DNA of 64,000 bases. Origin: Parvularcula maris (lineage in GTDB: Bacteria; Pseudomonadota; Alphaproteobacteria; Caulobacterales; Parvularculaceae). The notes beneath the pieces were generated by a model. It was not told the DNA's origin. It saw only the letters and a list, made by a program, of their open reading frames with translations, and did no database searches. Where the stretch lies: positions 145,275-209,274 of the forward strand of contig NZ_JANIBC010000004.1 in the NCBI RefSeq assembly GCF_024505085.1, written 5' to 3'. Position numbers and translations under genes: made by a program. Shown piece by piece: positions 16,790 to 26,823 of this stretch (the stretch's first letter is position 1; every line of letters begins with the position of its first letter).

Positions 16790-19700
16790 CTAGGCGGTGT
16801 CGTCGCCCTCGTCGGGCCTGACGACGTTGTTTTCGGGACGCCGGTCGATCAGCTTGTTGTAGGGATCGGCCCCTATATGGGTCGGGCGCTCGTCCACCGT
16901 GAAGGTGAAGCTCTGCTCGCCCGACACAACCTCCCGGCGTTCGAAGGCGATGATGTGCTCGTCGCCGCTGACGACGTCCTTCGGATGCTCCGAGAACGCA
17001 GCAATGTCGATCGTGATCGAGAGAGGCTCTTCGGTCTCGTTGCCCTGGCCGTCGGAAACGAGCTTCTTCGCGTCAACTTTCATGCTGACATCGAAGCGTC
17101 CGTCCTCACGCTCGGTGACGTTCGCGGACAGCACCTCGACATCGTAGAGAACGATACGCTCGAAGAGGTCGGTGATGAGCTGCTCGTGCTCTTCGCCTGC
17201 CTCCTCGCGCAGGATGGCGAGGAAGTCCACCGTACGCGGATAGGGATCGGACTTGTAGCCCCACTCCGTCAGCATACGCCTGATGGCACGGTTGAGCGTC
17301 TCCTCGCCGATCTGGTCGCGCAGGAGGTAGAGGACATGCCCGCCCTTCTGGTAGTGGATGTACTGCTGGTTCTCCACCCGGTAGAGCGGCATCTCCTCGA
17401 TCGGCTCATTCGCCCTTCCGGAGAGGTAGCGGTCGAGCTCGTAGCGCAGGAAGCGGCGCATCTGTTCGGGGCCGTAGAGGTCCTCCATGACCAGGAAGGC
17501 GCCGTACTGTGCGAAGCTCTCGATCAGCATGGTGGCGCCCTGGACGGGAGCCGCCGAAAGCTGGTGGCCGAACCACTGGTGGGCGACCTCGTGCGCGGTC
17601 ACATAGGTGATCGCGTCGATATCGGCCGCCTCGGGGCTGTCGTCCACCTTCAGGATGAAGCCGATATTCTCCGAATACGGCACGGTGTTCGGGAAGCTCT
17701 GCGCGAAGCTCGCATAGGGGAACTCCTGGATGCGCATCTGCCGGTACTGGAAGGGGGTGAAGACGTCGGTGAACTTGTCGAAGCTCAGCCGCATGGCCTC
17801 GATCATCCGCTCCACATTGTAGGGGTGCTTCTGGTCGTAGAAGACCTGAAGCTTCACGTCCTCCTGCCCCTCGGGTGCCTCCCAAACATCCTCGGCAACC
17901 TCGTAGCGGGCCGACTGGATCGAGTAGAAGTTCTGGATCGGGGTGTCCTGCTCGTAGACGAAGGTCCTCCGGTCTCCCTCCACGGTGTCGCTGACGAGGT
18001 AGCCGGGCGTCACCGCGATCTGGTCGGCATCCGTCGTGATGACGGCGCGGAAATCCACCCAGTCCGAGCCGGAGAAGAGGCCCCTCGACCAGTAGCGCTC
18101 GTCTTCCAGCTTCGCGGCACGGGGCAGCTCTTCGAGGCCGCGCTTGCGGCGCTCGGCCCGGTCGGTGAGGATCTTCTCCTCGCCCCAACCGATCTGAGCC
18201 AGGTTCGAGCTGTCGATGAAGGTGCCGTTCTCGCGGACGGGGCTGAGATTGTTGCCCGACCGGAAGCCCGGATTGCTGATCTCCACCGTCGACTTCATCA
18301 CCCGCCTCTCACCGGGCTGGAGCGCCGGATCGAAGGTGAAGATGTAGTGGTTGAAGCCCTCATCCTCCGTGGTCACCCTAGCGCCCTCGACCTCGTGGGC
18401 CTGGACTTCCGATAGGCGGGCATAGTCCACCTGCATGGTCGCGATGGCTTCGTCCGTCTGGTTCTCCAGCACGTACTCCGTCGACAGAACGGCCCGGCGC
18501 TCCTTCGGGTAGAGGTCCGCGTCGAGATCGACGGAGACGATCTCAGGCTGCGGGTCCCACTCGTACTGGCGGTAGGTCCGCTCGAACTCCTCTGCGGCGT
18601 CGCGGCGCGCTTCCGCCTTCTGGTACTCGTTGAGCACGTTGGTGTTGTAGTAGACGAAGCCGCCCATGGCCGCGAAGGCTGCCAACGAGCCGGCGAAGAC
18701 CGCCTGGCCCCGCCCGCCTAGGCGGCTCGGCAGGCGTTTGATGCGTGAGAGCATGGGATCGAGGCTCCCTCGGCTCCAAAGGCCGAAGGTCAGCATGCTC
18801 AGGGCGATGACGAACAGACCCCAATAGACCGACATGACCGACGAGATGCCGAGATAAGGTCCGTACTCGTTCATATCCGAGTAGTTGATGTTGATCCCGG
18901 AGCCGAAATTGTAGAGCCAGTGGTCGAAACCCACCTGATCCATCACGATGGAGCCGACGAAGTAGGCAAGGAAGATGCCGATACCGACCCATTTGTTGTT
19001 CGCCGCCACCTGCACGAACAGGGCGAAGGCAGCGAGGAAGGTGAAGCTGACCAGTGAGTAGAAGAAGCCCCTGACCGCGTACTGACCAAGCTCGATGAAG
19101 GTGAAGCCCTTGGCGAGCTGGACGGCGATGGCCGTGCCCGACGCGAAGACCGTCATCAGCAGGAGGACCATGGCGACGGCGGCGAACTTGGCGCCGACGA
19201 AGACCCAGGAGGGAGTGGGGGTCGCGTCCACGATCTCGTTGAACTTGAAGCCCCGCTCGCGCCAGATCAGCTCGGAGGTGTAGTAGACCGCGACGATGAT
19301 CGGCACGAAGGCGAAAGCGCCTTCCACCGCACCGATCATCAGCCTCGTGATCGGGTAGCTCTCGGTGCCGTACATGTTGCCGAGGTTCAGAAGCGAACCC
19401 ATCGTGTTGGCGATGGAGAGGATCAGCACCACCCAGAACGCCACCGAGCGCATGATGCCGAAGCTCTCGAAACGCACGCGGGTCGCGAACTGCTTCAGCG
19501 CTGCGTTCCTAGACGGGGTGACCTTGGGCAGGTCGACGACGCGGAGCGCCGCGGCGGCAACGCTCTTCTCCGCCTTCTTCTTGCCGCCGAAACTCAAGCC
19601 GCCAAGTCCCTTGGGGAAGGCGAGGTTCACCAGGAGAAGCAAGACCGCCAGCCCGCCATAGAGAAGCCGGTTCTGCAGCAGCAGGCCTTCTAAAGGGATC

Positions 19701-20392
19701 ACTTGAGTGTTCTGTTCCTGGGCGGTCCAGTAGCGGGTGATCTCACCGGCGGCGCCGAAGCCGAAGGGTTCGAGCAGGGCTGCCAGCGTCCTGGTTTCGA
19801 GCTCCGAGGTGAGGGAGGTGGCCGTGACCCAGCCGATGAAGATCGCCACCAGCGCCACCCAGGTGGCCATGGTGGAGCGGGTGAGGTTGGCGACCGTGAA
19901 CAGGATCGTGCCCAGAACGGCGAGGTTCAGCACGCCGAACACCAGGTAGATGTAGAAGTAAGGTCCGACGATCGCCGGACCCATCTGCTCCTGGTCGAGC
20001 CAGGGCATCATGGTGCCGATCCAGAAGGCGAGGGGTACGGACAGGAAGCAAAGCGCCGTGGCGACGAGGCCGCCGAGATACCGCCCGAGCAGCATGGTCC
20101 GCGCCGGCACCGGCATGGCGCCGAACACCTCGGCAGTCTTCAGCGCCTTGTCCCTGGTGACCGTGGTGGCCATGAAGACCACCGGCATGAAGATGGCGAT
20201 CACGCCCATCACCGCGATGGTGGAGAAGGCTGCGGAGGGTGAGTTGATGTTGACCGCCTCGGAAGAGCCGATCTGAAGCTGGTCCACGGTGACGGCACCG
20301 AAGACGAGCAGGAAGAAGAGAACGAAGATCGCGAGGAACGCCGCGCCGCGGAGCTGATAGGCCAGCTCGAACCTAAAGACCGAGCCCAGCAT
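16790..20392 (-). CDS. ABC permease fused to M1 aminopeptidase
   Basis: The protein has 1200 residues. The first 600 or so hold about 12 membrane helices of ABC-2 permease style, starting MLGSVFRFELAYQLRG. A helix near 590 (AVFAGSLAAFAAMGGFVYY) leads into a periplasmic M1 gluzincin domain with the zinc motif HEVAHQWFGH near residue 934. The third ligand Glu follows in MLIESFAQYG, 18 residues on. The ATPase partner is the adjacent upstream gene, 1 nt away. The fusion is widespread in Gram-negatives; substrate unknown, possibly peptide turnover or export. It ends at an intrinsic terminator. Confidence 0.93.
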   Translation of the reverse strand: MLGSVFRFELAYQLRGAAFLAIFVLFFLLVFGAVTVDQLQIGSSEAVNINSPSAAFSTIAVMGVIAIFMPVVFMATTVTRDKALKTAEVFGAMPVPARTMLLGRYLGGLVATALCFLSVPLAFWIGTMMPWLDQEQMGPAIVGPYFYIYLVFGVLNLAVLGTILFTVANLTRSTMATWVALVAIFIGWVTATSLTSELETRTLAALLEPFGFGAAGEITRYWTAQEQNTQVIPLEGLLLQNRLLYGGLAVLLLLVNLAFPKGLGGLSFGGKKKAEKSVAAAALRVVDLPKVTPSRNAALKQFATRVRFESFGIMRSVAFWVVLILSIANTMGSLLNLGNMYGTESYPITRLMIGAVEGAFAFVPIIVAVYYTSELIWRERGFKFNEIVDATPTPSWVFVGAKFAAVAMVLLLMTVFASGTAIAVQLAKGFTFIELGQYAVRGFFYSLVSFTFLAAFALFVQVAANNKWVGIGIFLAYFVGSIVMDQVGFDHWLYNFGSGININYSDMNEYGPYLGISSVMSVYWGLFVIALSMLTFGLWSRGSLDPMLSRIKRLPSRLGGRGQAVFAGSLAAFAAMGGFVYYNTNVLNEYQKAEARRDAAEEFERTYRQYEWDPQPEIVSVDLDADLYPKERRAVLSTEYVLENQTDEAIATMQVDYARLSEVQAHEVEGARVTTEDEGFNHYIFTFDPALQPGERRVMKSTVEISNPGFRSGNNLSPVRENGTFIDSSNLAQIGWGEEKILTDRAERRKRGLEELPRAAKLEDERYWSRGLFSGSDWVDFRAVITTDADQIAVTPGYLVSDTVEGDRRTFVYEQDTPIQNFYSIQSARYEVAEDVWEAPEGQEDVKLQVFYDQKHPYNVERMIEAMRLSFDKFTDVFTPFQYRQMRIQEFPYASFAQSFPNTVPYSENIGFILKVDDSPEAADIDAITYVTAHEVAHQWFGHQLSAAPVQGATMLIESFAQYGAFLVMEDLYGPEQMRRFLRYELDRYLSGRANEPIEEMPLYRVENQQYIHYQKGGHVLYLLRDQIGEETLNRAIRRMLTEWGYKSDPYPRTVDFLAILREEAGEEHEQLITDLFERIVLYDVEVLSANVTEREDGRFDVSMKVDAKKLVSDGQGNETEEPLSITIDIAAFSEHPKDVVSGDEHIIAFERREVVSGEQSFTFTVDERPTHIGADPYNKLIDRRPENNVVRPDEGDDTA

Positions 20393-20393
20393 G

Positions 20394-21290
20394 TTACGCG
20401 GCCTCCGCCTGGGCGCCGGTGAAGATCGCGCCGCGGATGGTGGCGAAGTAGACGTCCTCGAGGTTGGGCGAGACCTCTTCGAAGCCGTCGCCGGGATGGC
20501 TCTCGCTATAGACCCGGATCACGGTCTGGCCTTGAACGAGGCGTGCGCTGATCACTTTGTGCCGGTTCTGGTGGTCCTCGAGGTCGGCCTTGGCGATCAC
20601 CTTGCGCCAGATGCGGCCCTCGACGGTTTGAACCAGCTCCGAAGGCGAGCCCTTCGCCGCGATCCGGCCCTGGTTCATGATCGCCATCTGCGAGCAGAGG
20701 TCCGAGACATCCTCGACGATATGGGTGGAGAGGATGATGACCACGTTCTCGCCGATCTCGGAGAGGAGGTTGTGGAAACGGTTGCGCTCTTCGGGGTCGA
20801 GGCCGGCGGTGGGCTCGTCGACGATGATCAGCTTAGGATCACCGAGGAGCGCCTGGGCGATACCGAAGCGCTGGCGCATCCCGCCCGAATAGGTGGCGGG
20901 GGCCTTCTTGCGCGCCTCCCATAGGTTCGTCTCGCGCAGGAGCTTTTCGACCACGTCCTTGCGCTCGCGCCCGTTCGAAATGCCCTTCAGCACCGCGAGG
21001 TGGTCGAGCAGCTTCATGGCCGAGATGCGGGGGTAGACGCCGAAATCCTGGGGCAGGTAGCCGAGCTGCCGCCTGACCGGCTCGGGGTTCTTCAGGACGT
21101 CGATGCCGCCGAAGGTGACCTGGCCCCGGTCGGCGTCCTGCAGGGTGGCGATGGTGCGCATCAGCGAGGACTTGCCCGCGCCGTTCGGCCCCAGAAGGCC
21201 GAACATGCCGAGACCCACATCGAGGTTCACATGGTCCAGCGCCTTGACGCCGTTGGGGTAGGTCTTGTTCAGGCCTTCGATCTTCAGCAT
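20394..21290 (-). CDS. ABC transporter ATP-binding protein
   Basis: The protein has 298 residues. Walker A is GPNGAGKSSLM, the signature is YSGGMRQR, and Walker B is KLIIVDEPTAGLDP, followed by the H-loop STHIVEDV. The C-terminal 80 residues have no clear motif. It powers the permease-aminopeptidase encoded right after it (1-nt gap), so the two form one transporter. The 125-bp gap upstream, with AT-rich TATCGTTTGCCGGTAAATAT, is the likely promoter. Confidence 0.95.
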   Translation of the reverse strand: MLKIEGLNKTYPNGVKALDHVNLDVGLGMFGLLGPNGAGKSSLMRTIATLQDADRGQVTFGGIDVLKNPEPVRRQLGYLPQDFGVYPRISAMKLLDHLAVLKGISNGRERKDVVEKLLRETNLWEARKKAPATYSGGMRQRFGIAQALLGDPKLIIVDEPTAGLDPEERNRFHNLLSEIGENVVIILSTHIVEDVSDLCSQMAIMNQGRIAAKGSPSELVQTVEGRIWRKVIAKADLEDHQNRHKVISARLVQGQTVIRVYSESHPGDGFEEVSPNLEDVYFATIRGAIFTGAQAEAA

Positions 21291-21415
21291 GGATGTGCCC
21301 TCTCTCGCGCTGCGCCGCGGTGCATCATATATCGTTTGCCGGTAAATATGGACGTCTCGTTAGCTACCGCAAGGGGGCTCGGACCAGCATCTGCAATTTC
21401 GCAAGATCGGTCCCC

Positions 21416-22066
21416 TCAGGGGGCAGCCCGGCGAAGCGCCGCCATATCCCCACCGCAGATGGCTTCTTCCACTTCGATGATCCGCTCGATCGGCCAGTTC
21501 CACCAGGCGGTCTCTTGCAGCTCCCGGATGACCGTGTCGGGGAACCGCTGCCGCACGACCCGGCCGGGATTGCCCGCGACCACGCTGTAGGCAGGGACGG
21601 TTCCGCCCACCACGGCCCCCGCGCCGACGATGACGCCGTTGCCGATCACCGCGCCGGGCAGAACGGTGGCGCCCCGCCCGAGCCACACATCGTGGCCGAT
21701 CACCGTATCCGGCCCCGGTCCGGGGAGAGAAACGCGGTCCTCCTTCGCCCCCTCATCGAAGACGGCGAAGGGGTAGGTGCTGAACCCGTCATAGCGGTGG
21801 TTCGCCGAGGAGGTGATGAAGGTGACGCCATCGGCGATCTGGCAGAACCTGCCGATCACTAATCTTTCCGGAGAGAAGTCATAGAGATAGGGAGCGAGCC
21901 GAGCCGCCCAGTCCCCCGGCGGATCGAAGCTGCTGGCATAGCTGTACTCACCGACCTCGATACGAGGGTGGTCGATGACGGGCTTCAGAAAGACCGTCCC
22001 GGCATGACGGCTGCCATCGGGCAGCGGGACGGGATGCGTGGTATGGGGAGGGGGAAAGGCAGGCAT
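21416..22066 (-). CDS. CatB/Vat-type hexapeptide acetyltransferase
   Basis: The protein has 216 residues with a left-handed beta-helix. Hexapeptide repeats run from RLVIGRFCQIADGVTFI through TVIGHDVWLGRGATVLPG and VIGNGVIVGAGAVVGG. The loop SSANHRYDGFSTYPF contains the catalytic His of xenobiotic acetyltransferases (CatB/VatD). The end PGRVVRQRF is also typical. It moves acetyl groups from acetyl-CoA to an OH group. Whether it confers antibiotic resistance cannot be said; many chromosomal homologues do not. Confidence 0.9.
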   Translation of the reverse strand: MPAFPPPHTTHPVPLPDGSRHAGTVFLKPVIDHPRIEVGEYSYASSFDPPGDWAARLAPYLYDFSPERLVIGRFCQIADGVTFITSSANHRYDGFSTYPFAVFDEGAKEDRVSLPGPGPDTVIGHDVWLGRGATVLPGAVIGNGVIVGAGAVVGGTVPAYSVVAGNPGRVVRQRFPDTVIRELQETAWWNWPIERIIEVEEAICGGDMAALRRAAP

Positions 22067-22205
22067 GACAAATCCTTCGCTGGCGCTGAGTAGGGTGGTT
22101 CAGGCAGCAGGTTTGTTCATGGCTCCCTCCATTGGCTGTGGGCTGGTTAGTCGTTAGTAGGCCGAAATGTCCAGATGCAACTTCGTTGAAGACCCTGGCA
22201 ACTAG

Positions 22206-22355
22206 CGCCTCCCTCTCCCGCTTGCGAGCGAGGGACCGAGGGTGAGGGTGTCCTGAGCGCCCATTCTATTGCAAACGCCGAAAACGGCTTCGCCGAAGCC
22301 CTCACCCAAAGCCTGCTGACGCGGCCTTTGACCTCTCCCGTGAACGGGAGAGGTG
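22206..22355 (+). repeat. Family B repeat, left copy beside ABC1 gene
   Basis: It opens CTCCCTCTCCCGCTTGCGAG, then GGGACCGAGGGTGAGGGTG, a variable middle, CGGCTTCGCCGAAGCCCTCA, and closes CTCTCCCGTGAACGGGAGAG. An inverted copy lies at 23771-23917, and the match extends outward into flanking ACTAGCG. The 84 bp to the ABC1 start and the 139 bp upstream to the acetyltransferase gene hold nothing else I can name. Confidence 0.75.
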
Positions 22356-22439
22356 AGAACGAAGAGGAGAGACACTCCGCCGCCCTGTTTCTCCCCAGCC
22401 CGCCCCCTATGTCCTCACAAACACCTGGAGGGCACCCCC

Positions 22440-23756
22440 TTGAGCCGTGACAGAGACAGCCTCGCCGTTCCCAGCCGCCGCTTGGGTAGGCTCGCGCGCT
22501 TTACAGGCCTCGGCACCTCCATCGCCGGGAACATGCTGGCCGAGGGGGCCAAGCGGGTGGCGCGCGGCGAGCGGCCCAGCGTCGAGGGCCTGCTGCTCAC
22601 CCCGGCCAATGCGCAGAAGCTCACCGATCAGCTCAGCCAGCTCCGCGGCGCGGCCATGAAGGTCGGGCAGCTCCTCTCTATCGGCGGTGACGATATGCTG
22701 CCTCCCGAGCTTGCCGAGATCCTTGCGAAGCTGAGGGACCAGGCCCACCACATGCCGCCCCAGCAGCTCCGCCGTGTGCTGAACGATGCTTGGGGCGCGG
22801 GCTGGATGGCGAAGTTCGAGAAGTTCGACCCCCGACCCATCGCTGCCGCCTCCATCGGCCAGGTTCACCGCGCCAGGACCAGGGACGGCCGCGACCTCGC
22901 CATCAAGGTTCAGTACCCAGGCGTGCGAGAAAGCATCGACAGCGACGTCGACAACGTCCTGACCCTGATCAAGCTCTCCGGCCAGGCGCCCAAGGGCGTC
23001 GACATGAAGCCGGTCTTCACCGAGGCCAAGGCCCAGCTGCACGAGGAAGCGGACTACCTCCGCGAAGGCGCCATGATGGCCCGCTTCGGCGAACTTCTGG
23101 CGGGAGATGACGCCTTCGTCGTGCCGAGCTTCCACGAGGACCTGACCACGAAGGACGTCCTCGCCATGTCCTTCGAGAAGGGCCAGCCCATCGAGGACCT
23201 CCTCAGCCGCGACCAAGCCGTGCGCAACCATGCGGTGGAGCTTCTCTTCGACCTTGTCATTCGCGAGCTCTTCGAGTTCAAGCTGATGCAGACCGATCCC
23301 AACTTCGCCAACTACCGCTACCGTCCGGAGACGGAGGAGATCGTGCTTCTCGATTTCGGCGCGACGCGCGAGATCGCGCCCGAGCTTTCGGAAGGGTACC
23401 GCAAGCTCGTCGGCGCGGACCTCACCGGCGACTGGCGCGCAATCGACCAGGCGGCCCGCTCGATCAACCTCTATTCGGGCGAGCTCGACAAGGATCAGGA
23501 GGCGGCCCTCGAGGGCATGTTCCTGGCCGCCGTCGAGCCCCTGCGCCATGACGGCCCCTACGATTTCGCCGCCTCGGATGTGACGCTCAGGCTGCGCGAC
23601 TACGGCATCGCGCTGCGCGAGACCAAGTTCGACCACGCGCCGAACCCGGTGGTGATGTTCCTCCATCGCAAGATCGGCGGCATGTACATGCTGGCGACGA
23701 AGCTGGAGGCGAACGTGAATGTCAGGGAGCTTCTACGCAGGTACGGCTTCGATTGA
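22440..23756 (+). CDS. ABC1/AarF kinase-like protein
   Basis: The protein has 438 residues. UbiB/ABC1 family marks are MKVGQLLSIGGDDMLPPEL (the KxGQ motif, near 73), AAASIGQVHRA near 137, AIKVQYPGV with the ATP-binding Lys, and LLDFGATREI near 303. Such proteins bind ATP and act in ubiquinone or lipid metabolism at the membrane; this one lacks the C-terminal helices of true UbiB. The start is TTG at 22440 with GGAGG 9 nt upstream. A frame from 22353 would run into the repeat and is rejected. It is flanked by inverted family B repeats. Confidence 0.88.
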   Translation: MSRDRDSLAVPSRRLGRLARFTGLGTSIAGNMLAEGAKRVARGERPSVEGLLLTPANAQKLTDQLSQLRGAAMKVGQLLSIGGDDMLPPELAEILAKLRDQAHHMPPQQLRRVLNDAWGAGWMAKFEKFDPRPIAAASIGQVHRARTRDGRDLAIKVQYPGVRESIDSDVDNVLTLIKLSGQAPKGVDMKPVFTEAKAQLHEEADYLREGAMMARFGELLAGDDAFVVPSFHEDLTTKDVLAMSFEKGQPIEDLLSRDQAVRNHAVELLFDLVIRELFEFKLMQTDPNFANYRYRPETEEIVLLDFGATREIAPELSEGYRKLVGADLTGDWRAIDQAARSINLYSGELDKDQEAALEGMFLAAVEPLRHDGPYDFAASDVTLRLRDYGIALRETKFDHAPNPVVMFLHRKIGGMYMLATKLEANVNVRELLRRYGFD

Positions 23757-23770
23757 CCTTCACTCATGCT

Positions 23771-23917
23771 CACCTCTCCCGTTCACGGGAGAGGTCGAAA
23801 TCTATTTGATTTCGGGTGAGGGCCTCGGCGAAGCCGTTCTGCCGCGCTTTTGGTAAAAGCGGTGCTCAGAACACCCTCACCCTCGGTCCCTCTCCCGCTT
23901 GCGGGAGAGGGAGGCGC
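23771..23917 (-). repeat. Family B repeat, right inverted copy
   Basis: Reading the minus strand it repeats the left copy: CTCCCTCTCCCGC, GGGACCGAGGGTGAGGGTG, CGGCTTCGCCGAGG, and CTCTCCCGTGAACGGGAGAG. With the 22206-22355 copy it brackets the ABC1 gene as inverted repeats about 1.4 kb apart. Confidence 0.75.
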
Positions 23918-23994
23918 TAGTCGCCAAGGATAGGAACTGGCATCTCACCGCGCCGCAGCATGACAGGCCGCGCGCTTTCAGCTAGCTCCGCCCC

Positions 23995-25368
23995 ATGCTT
24001 TCCGTCCTCGATCTCTTCCGCGTCGGCATCGGTCCCTCCAGCTCCCACACCGTTGGCCCGATGCGCATCGGGCGACGGTTCCTGGCGCAGCTCTCCGGGG
24101 AGGAGCGCGGGCGGATCGCCGAAGTCTATGTCCAGCTCCAGGGCTCCCTCGCCCTGACCGGCGAGGGCCACGGTACACTGACGGCCACGGCGCTGGGGCT
24201 GATGGGCCAGGACCCCGAAACCTACGACCCACAAGCGGGCGAGGCGGGGCTGGCGCGCATCGAGGAGGAGGGGGTTCTCTGCCTCTTCGGCGAGCGGGAT
24301 ATTCCGTTCACCACCAAGCGCCATATCGACCTTGCGGGCGACGTCATCCCGCCGCTCCACCCTAACGGCATGAGGCTGCGCGCGCTGGACGAGGACGGCG
24401 CGCCCGTGGCGGAGGGGCAGTTCTATTCCACCGGCGGCGGCTTCATCGCTTCCGAAGCTCAGCTCCAGAAGCCTGCCGAGGACGATATCGTCCCCACCAG
24501 GACCGTTGTGCCGCTCCCCTTCTCTTCAGGGGCGGAGCTTCTCTCCATCTGCCGCGAAGAGGGTCTCTCCATCGCGGAGGTGGTCCTTGGCAACGAGGAC
24601 GCCTACCGCCCCCGCGTCGAGACGGAGGAGAAGTTCGACCTCATCGCGAAGGTCATGTTCGACTGCATCGACAGGGGCCTCTCGACAAGGGGCGAGCTGC
24701 CGGGGGGCCTTCACGTCAAGCGGCGAGCGCCGGACCTCCACGACAAGGTCCTCGCCACCCCCATGGCTAACGAACCCGAGCGCCTGTTCGACATCCTCAA
24801 CGTCTACGCCATGGCCGTGAACGAGGAGAACGCAGCCGGCGGCAAGGTCGTCACCGCACCGACGAACGGTGCGGCGGGAATCATCCCGGCGGTCCTCCGG
24901 CGCTATTGCCCCGAAGGCGAAGCATCCGACCGTGCACGGCGCACTTTTCTCGTCACCGCGGGCGGCATCGGGCTTCTTTACAAGCAGCGCGCCTCGATCT
25001 CCGGGGCAGAGATGGGCTGTCAGGGGGAGGTGGGGGTGGCCTGCTCCATGGCCGCTGCGGGCCTCGCCGCCGTCTGGGGCGGCACGCCCCAGCAATGCGC
25101 CTGCGCCGCCGAGATCGGCATGGAGCACAATCTGGGCCTCACCTGCGATCCTGTCGGCGGCCTCGTCCAGATCCCCTGCATCGAGCGCAACGCGATCGGC
25201 GCGGTGAAGGCGGTCAACGCCGCGCGCCTTGCTCTGCACTCGGACGGCCCCGGCAAGGTCTCCCTCGACCAGGTCATTGAAACCATGCGCCAGACCGGCC
25301 TCGACATGTCGAACAAGTACAAGGAGACAAGCCAGGGCGGCCTCGCAGTCAACGTGATTGAATGCTGA
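23995..25368 (+). CDS. sdaA: L-serine ammonia-lyase
   Basis: The protein has 457 residues, a single-chain enzyme with the beta part first ([20 protein letters not shown]) and the alpha part after. The Cys residues for its [4Fe-4S] cluster are in [29 protein letters not shown] and IPC. It deaminates serine to pyruvate and ammonia in the cytoplasm. No clear ribosome-binding site is visible; the ATG at 23995 starts where family members begin. It is a single-gene unit after the family B repeat. Confidence 0.96.
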   Translation: MLSVLDLFRVGIGPSSSHTVGPMRIGRRFLAQLSGEERGRIAEVYVQLQGSLALTGEGHGTLTATALGLMGQDPETYDPQAGEAGLARIEEEGVLCLFGERDIPFTTKRHIDLAGDVIPPLHPNGMRLRALDEDGAPVAEGQFYSTGGGFIASEAQLQKPAEDDIVPTRTVVPLPFSSGAELLSICREEGLSIAEVVLGNEDAYRPRVETEEKFDLIAKVMFDCIDRGLSTRGELPGGLHVKRRAPDLHDKVLATPMANEPERLFDILNVYAMAVNEENAAGGKVVTAPTNGAAGIIPAVLRRYCPEGEASDRARRTFLVTAGGIGLLYKQRASISGAEMGCQGEVGVACSMAAAGLAAVWGGTPQQCACAAEIGMEHNLGLTCDPVGGLVQIPCIERNAIGAVKAVNAARLALHSDGPGKVSLDQVIETMRQTGLDMSNKYKETSQGGLAVNVIEC

Positions 25369-25477
25369 ACGAAGTCTGAGCGCCACCCATAGCTTTCTCC
25401 CCAGCCCCTCAACCGCCCCTCAAACCTGACTTGCTAACCCACACCCTCGGCACCTTTTGGAACGAGGGAGCGGCACC

Positions 25478-25726
25478 ATGGTTCAGCGGCGCGAAGCACA
25501 AAGCCTTGTGGACCGCTACCAGCGCCTCGGCTGCCTCGAAGCGGTCAGGCGGAAGAATGCGGTCAGCCCCGACGAGGTGAGCCGCTGGTGCGGCCTGCCC
25601 ATGCGCCATGTGCTGCGCCACTTAGCGGCACTGGAGCGCGATGGAGAAGTCCTGCGTGACGGCGCGTTGTTCAGACCCGCTGTGACGGCTGCAACACCCG
25701 CACGGACCGTTGCCGTGATCGCCTAG
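25478..25726 (+). CDS. Small winged-helix protein, unknown
   Basis: The protein has 82 residues. VSPDEVSRWCGLPMRHVLRH followed by LAALERDGEVLRDGALFRPA looks like a winged helix-turn-helix of the ArsR/MarR style, with the wing at the end. The ATG at 25478 has GAGGGAG upstream; the frame opens at 25457 but without support. No ligand domain is present, so it might be a minimal regulator or part of a larger complex. It ends with a 4-nt overlap of the converging PPK2 gene. Confidence 0.65.
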   Translation: MVQRREAQSLVDRYQRLGCLEAVRRKNAVSPDEVSRWCGLPMRHVLRHLAALERDGEVLRDGALFRPAVTAATPARTVAVIA

Positions 25727-26550
25727 CTGATCACCCAGTCCTCAGGGTGCCAATCGACCTTGGGCGCCTTCGGGTTCATCTCTTCGAGGGTCTGGCGGAC
25801 GATGCGCGCCACGGCTGCGTTGCGGCGGCTCTTGCTGTCGGACGGCACCACATACCAGGGCGCATGTTCGGTCGAGCAGCGCTGAACCATCAGCTCGTAG
25901 GCACGCTGATAATCGTCCCACAGAGCGCGGCTGTCAAGATCGGCCTTGGAGAACTTCCACCGCTTGTGCGGCTTGTCGAGCCTTGCTTGGAGGCGCTCCT
26001 TCTGCTCCTCTTTGGAGATGTGCAGGAAGAATTTCAGTACCTTCGTCCCGGTACGGCAGAGATAGCGCTCGAAGGCGTTGATGTCCTCGTAGCGCGCCTC
26101 GACCTCCTCCTCGGACTGCAGGCCCAGCACCTTTACGGCCAGGACGTCGCCATAGTGTGAGCGGTCGAAGATGCCGATATGCCCCTTGCGCGGCACGGCC
26201 TTGTGAATGCGCCAGAGATAGTCATGGGCCAGCTCCTCCGTGTTCGGTGCCTTGAAGGCGGTGACCTCCATCCCCATCGGCGAGGTGTGCGCGAAGACGG
26301 ACTTCACCGTCCCGCCCTTGCCGGCCGTGTCCATGCCCTGCAGCACGACAAGAAGGGAGCGCTGGCCCTCCGCGTAAAGACGGTCCTGAAGCTCGTCGAT
26401 GGCCCATGCATCGGCCTCGCAGGAGGCTTTCGCCGCTTCCTTATCGGCGAAGAGGTCGTCCAGGCGGGTGGGGGCGGCGGCGATGTCGAAGGACGCGGCC
26501 TCAGGGCGGAGCGCATCGTGGACGGCGGCGTAGGAGGGCTGATCGGTCAC
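25723..26550 (-). CDS. ppk2: Polyphosphate kinase 2 family protein
   Basis: The protein has 275 residues, fitting one-domain PPK2. Walker A is GMDTAGKGG (72-80) and Walker B is GIFDRSHYGDV (126-136), with lid residues in FLHISKEEQKERLQARLD. Short PPK2 proteins phosphorylate AMP, ADP, GDP or similar using polyphosphate. The exact class (I, II or III) cannot be fixed by eye. Role: nucleotide recycling under stress. The 273-bp gap before dps is the shared promoter region. Confidence 0.92.
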   Translation of the reverse strand: MTDQPSYAAVHDALRPEAASFDIAAAPTRLDDLFADKEAAKASCEADAWAIDELQDRLYAEGQRSLLVVLQGMDTAGKGGTVKSVFAHTSPMGMEVTAFKAPNTEELAHDYLWRIHKAVPRKGHIGIFDRSHYGDVLAVKVLGLQSEEEVEARYEDINAFERYLCRTGTKVLKFFLHISKEEQKERLQARLDKPHKRWKFSKADLDSRALWDDYQRAYELMVQRCSTEHAPWYVVPSDSKSRRNAAVARIVRQTLEEMNPKAPKVDWHPEDWVIS

Positions 26551-26823
26551 GGGACGAAGGGTAGGATGTGGAGAGGCCCTGTCCAGTTATTAGGACAGTA
26601 GGTAGACGGCCCTTCCTCCTTTCTCAAGAACGAACCGCCGCCAAGGCAAGAGGATTTCGAACACGGTCCACACAGGAGACTGACGTCAGCAGAACTTCTT
26701 ACAAGCCTCCCTCAAAACCAGCTGAGCAGGCGCCCATCGACCCTCCCGATACCCCTCACCACAACTATCAATTGGACCGAACGGCCTCCCGCCTCCACAT
26801 TGCCTCCAGACAAGGAGGCCATC

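Noticed and set aside
16877-18415. 512-codon open frame on the plus strand
   Set aside because: Antisense to the M1-permease fusion, with biased Val/Leu/Asp/Arg composition typical of reverse frames in GC-rich DNA and no family resemblance.
22407-23666. 419-codon open frame on the minus strand
   Set aside because: Antisense to the ABC1 kinase gene with its conserved KxGQ and DFG motifs.
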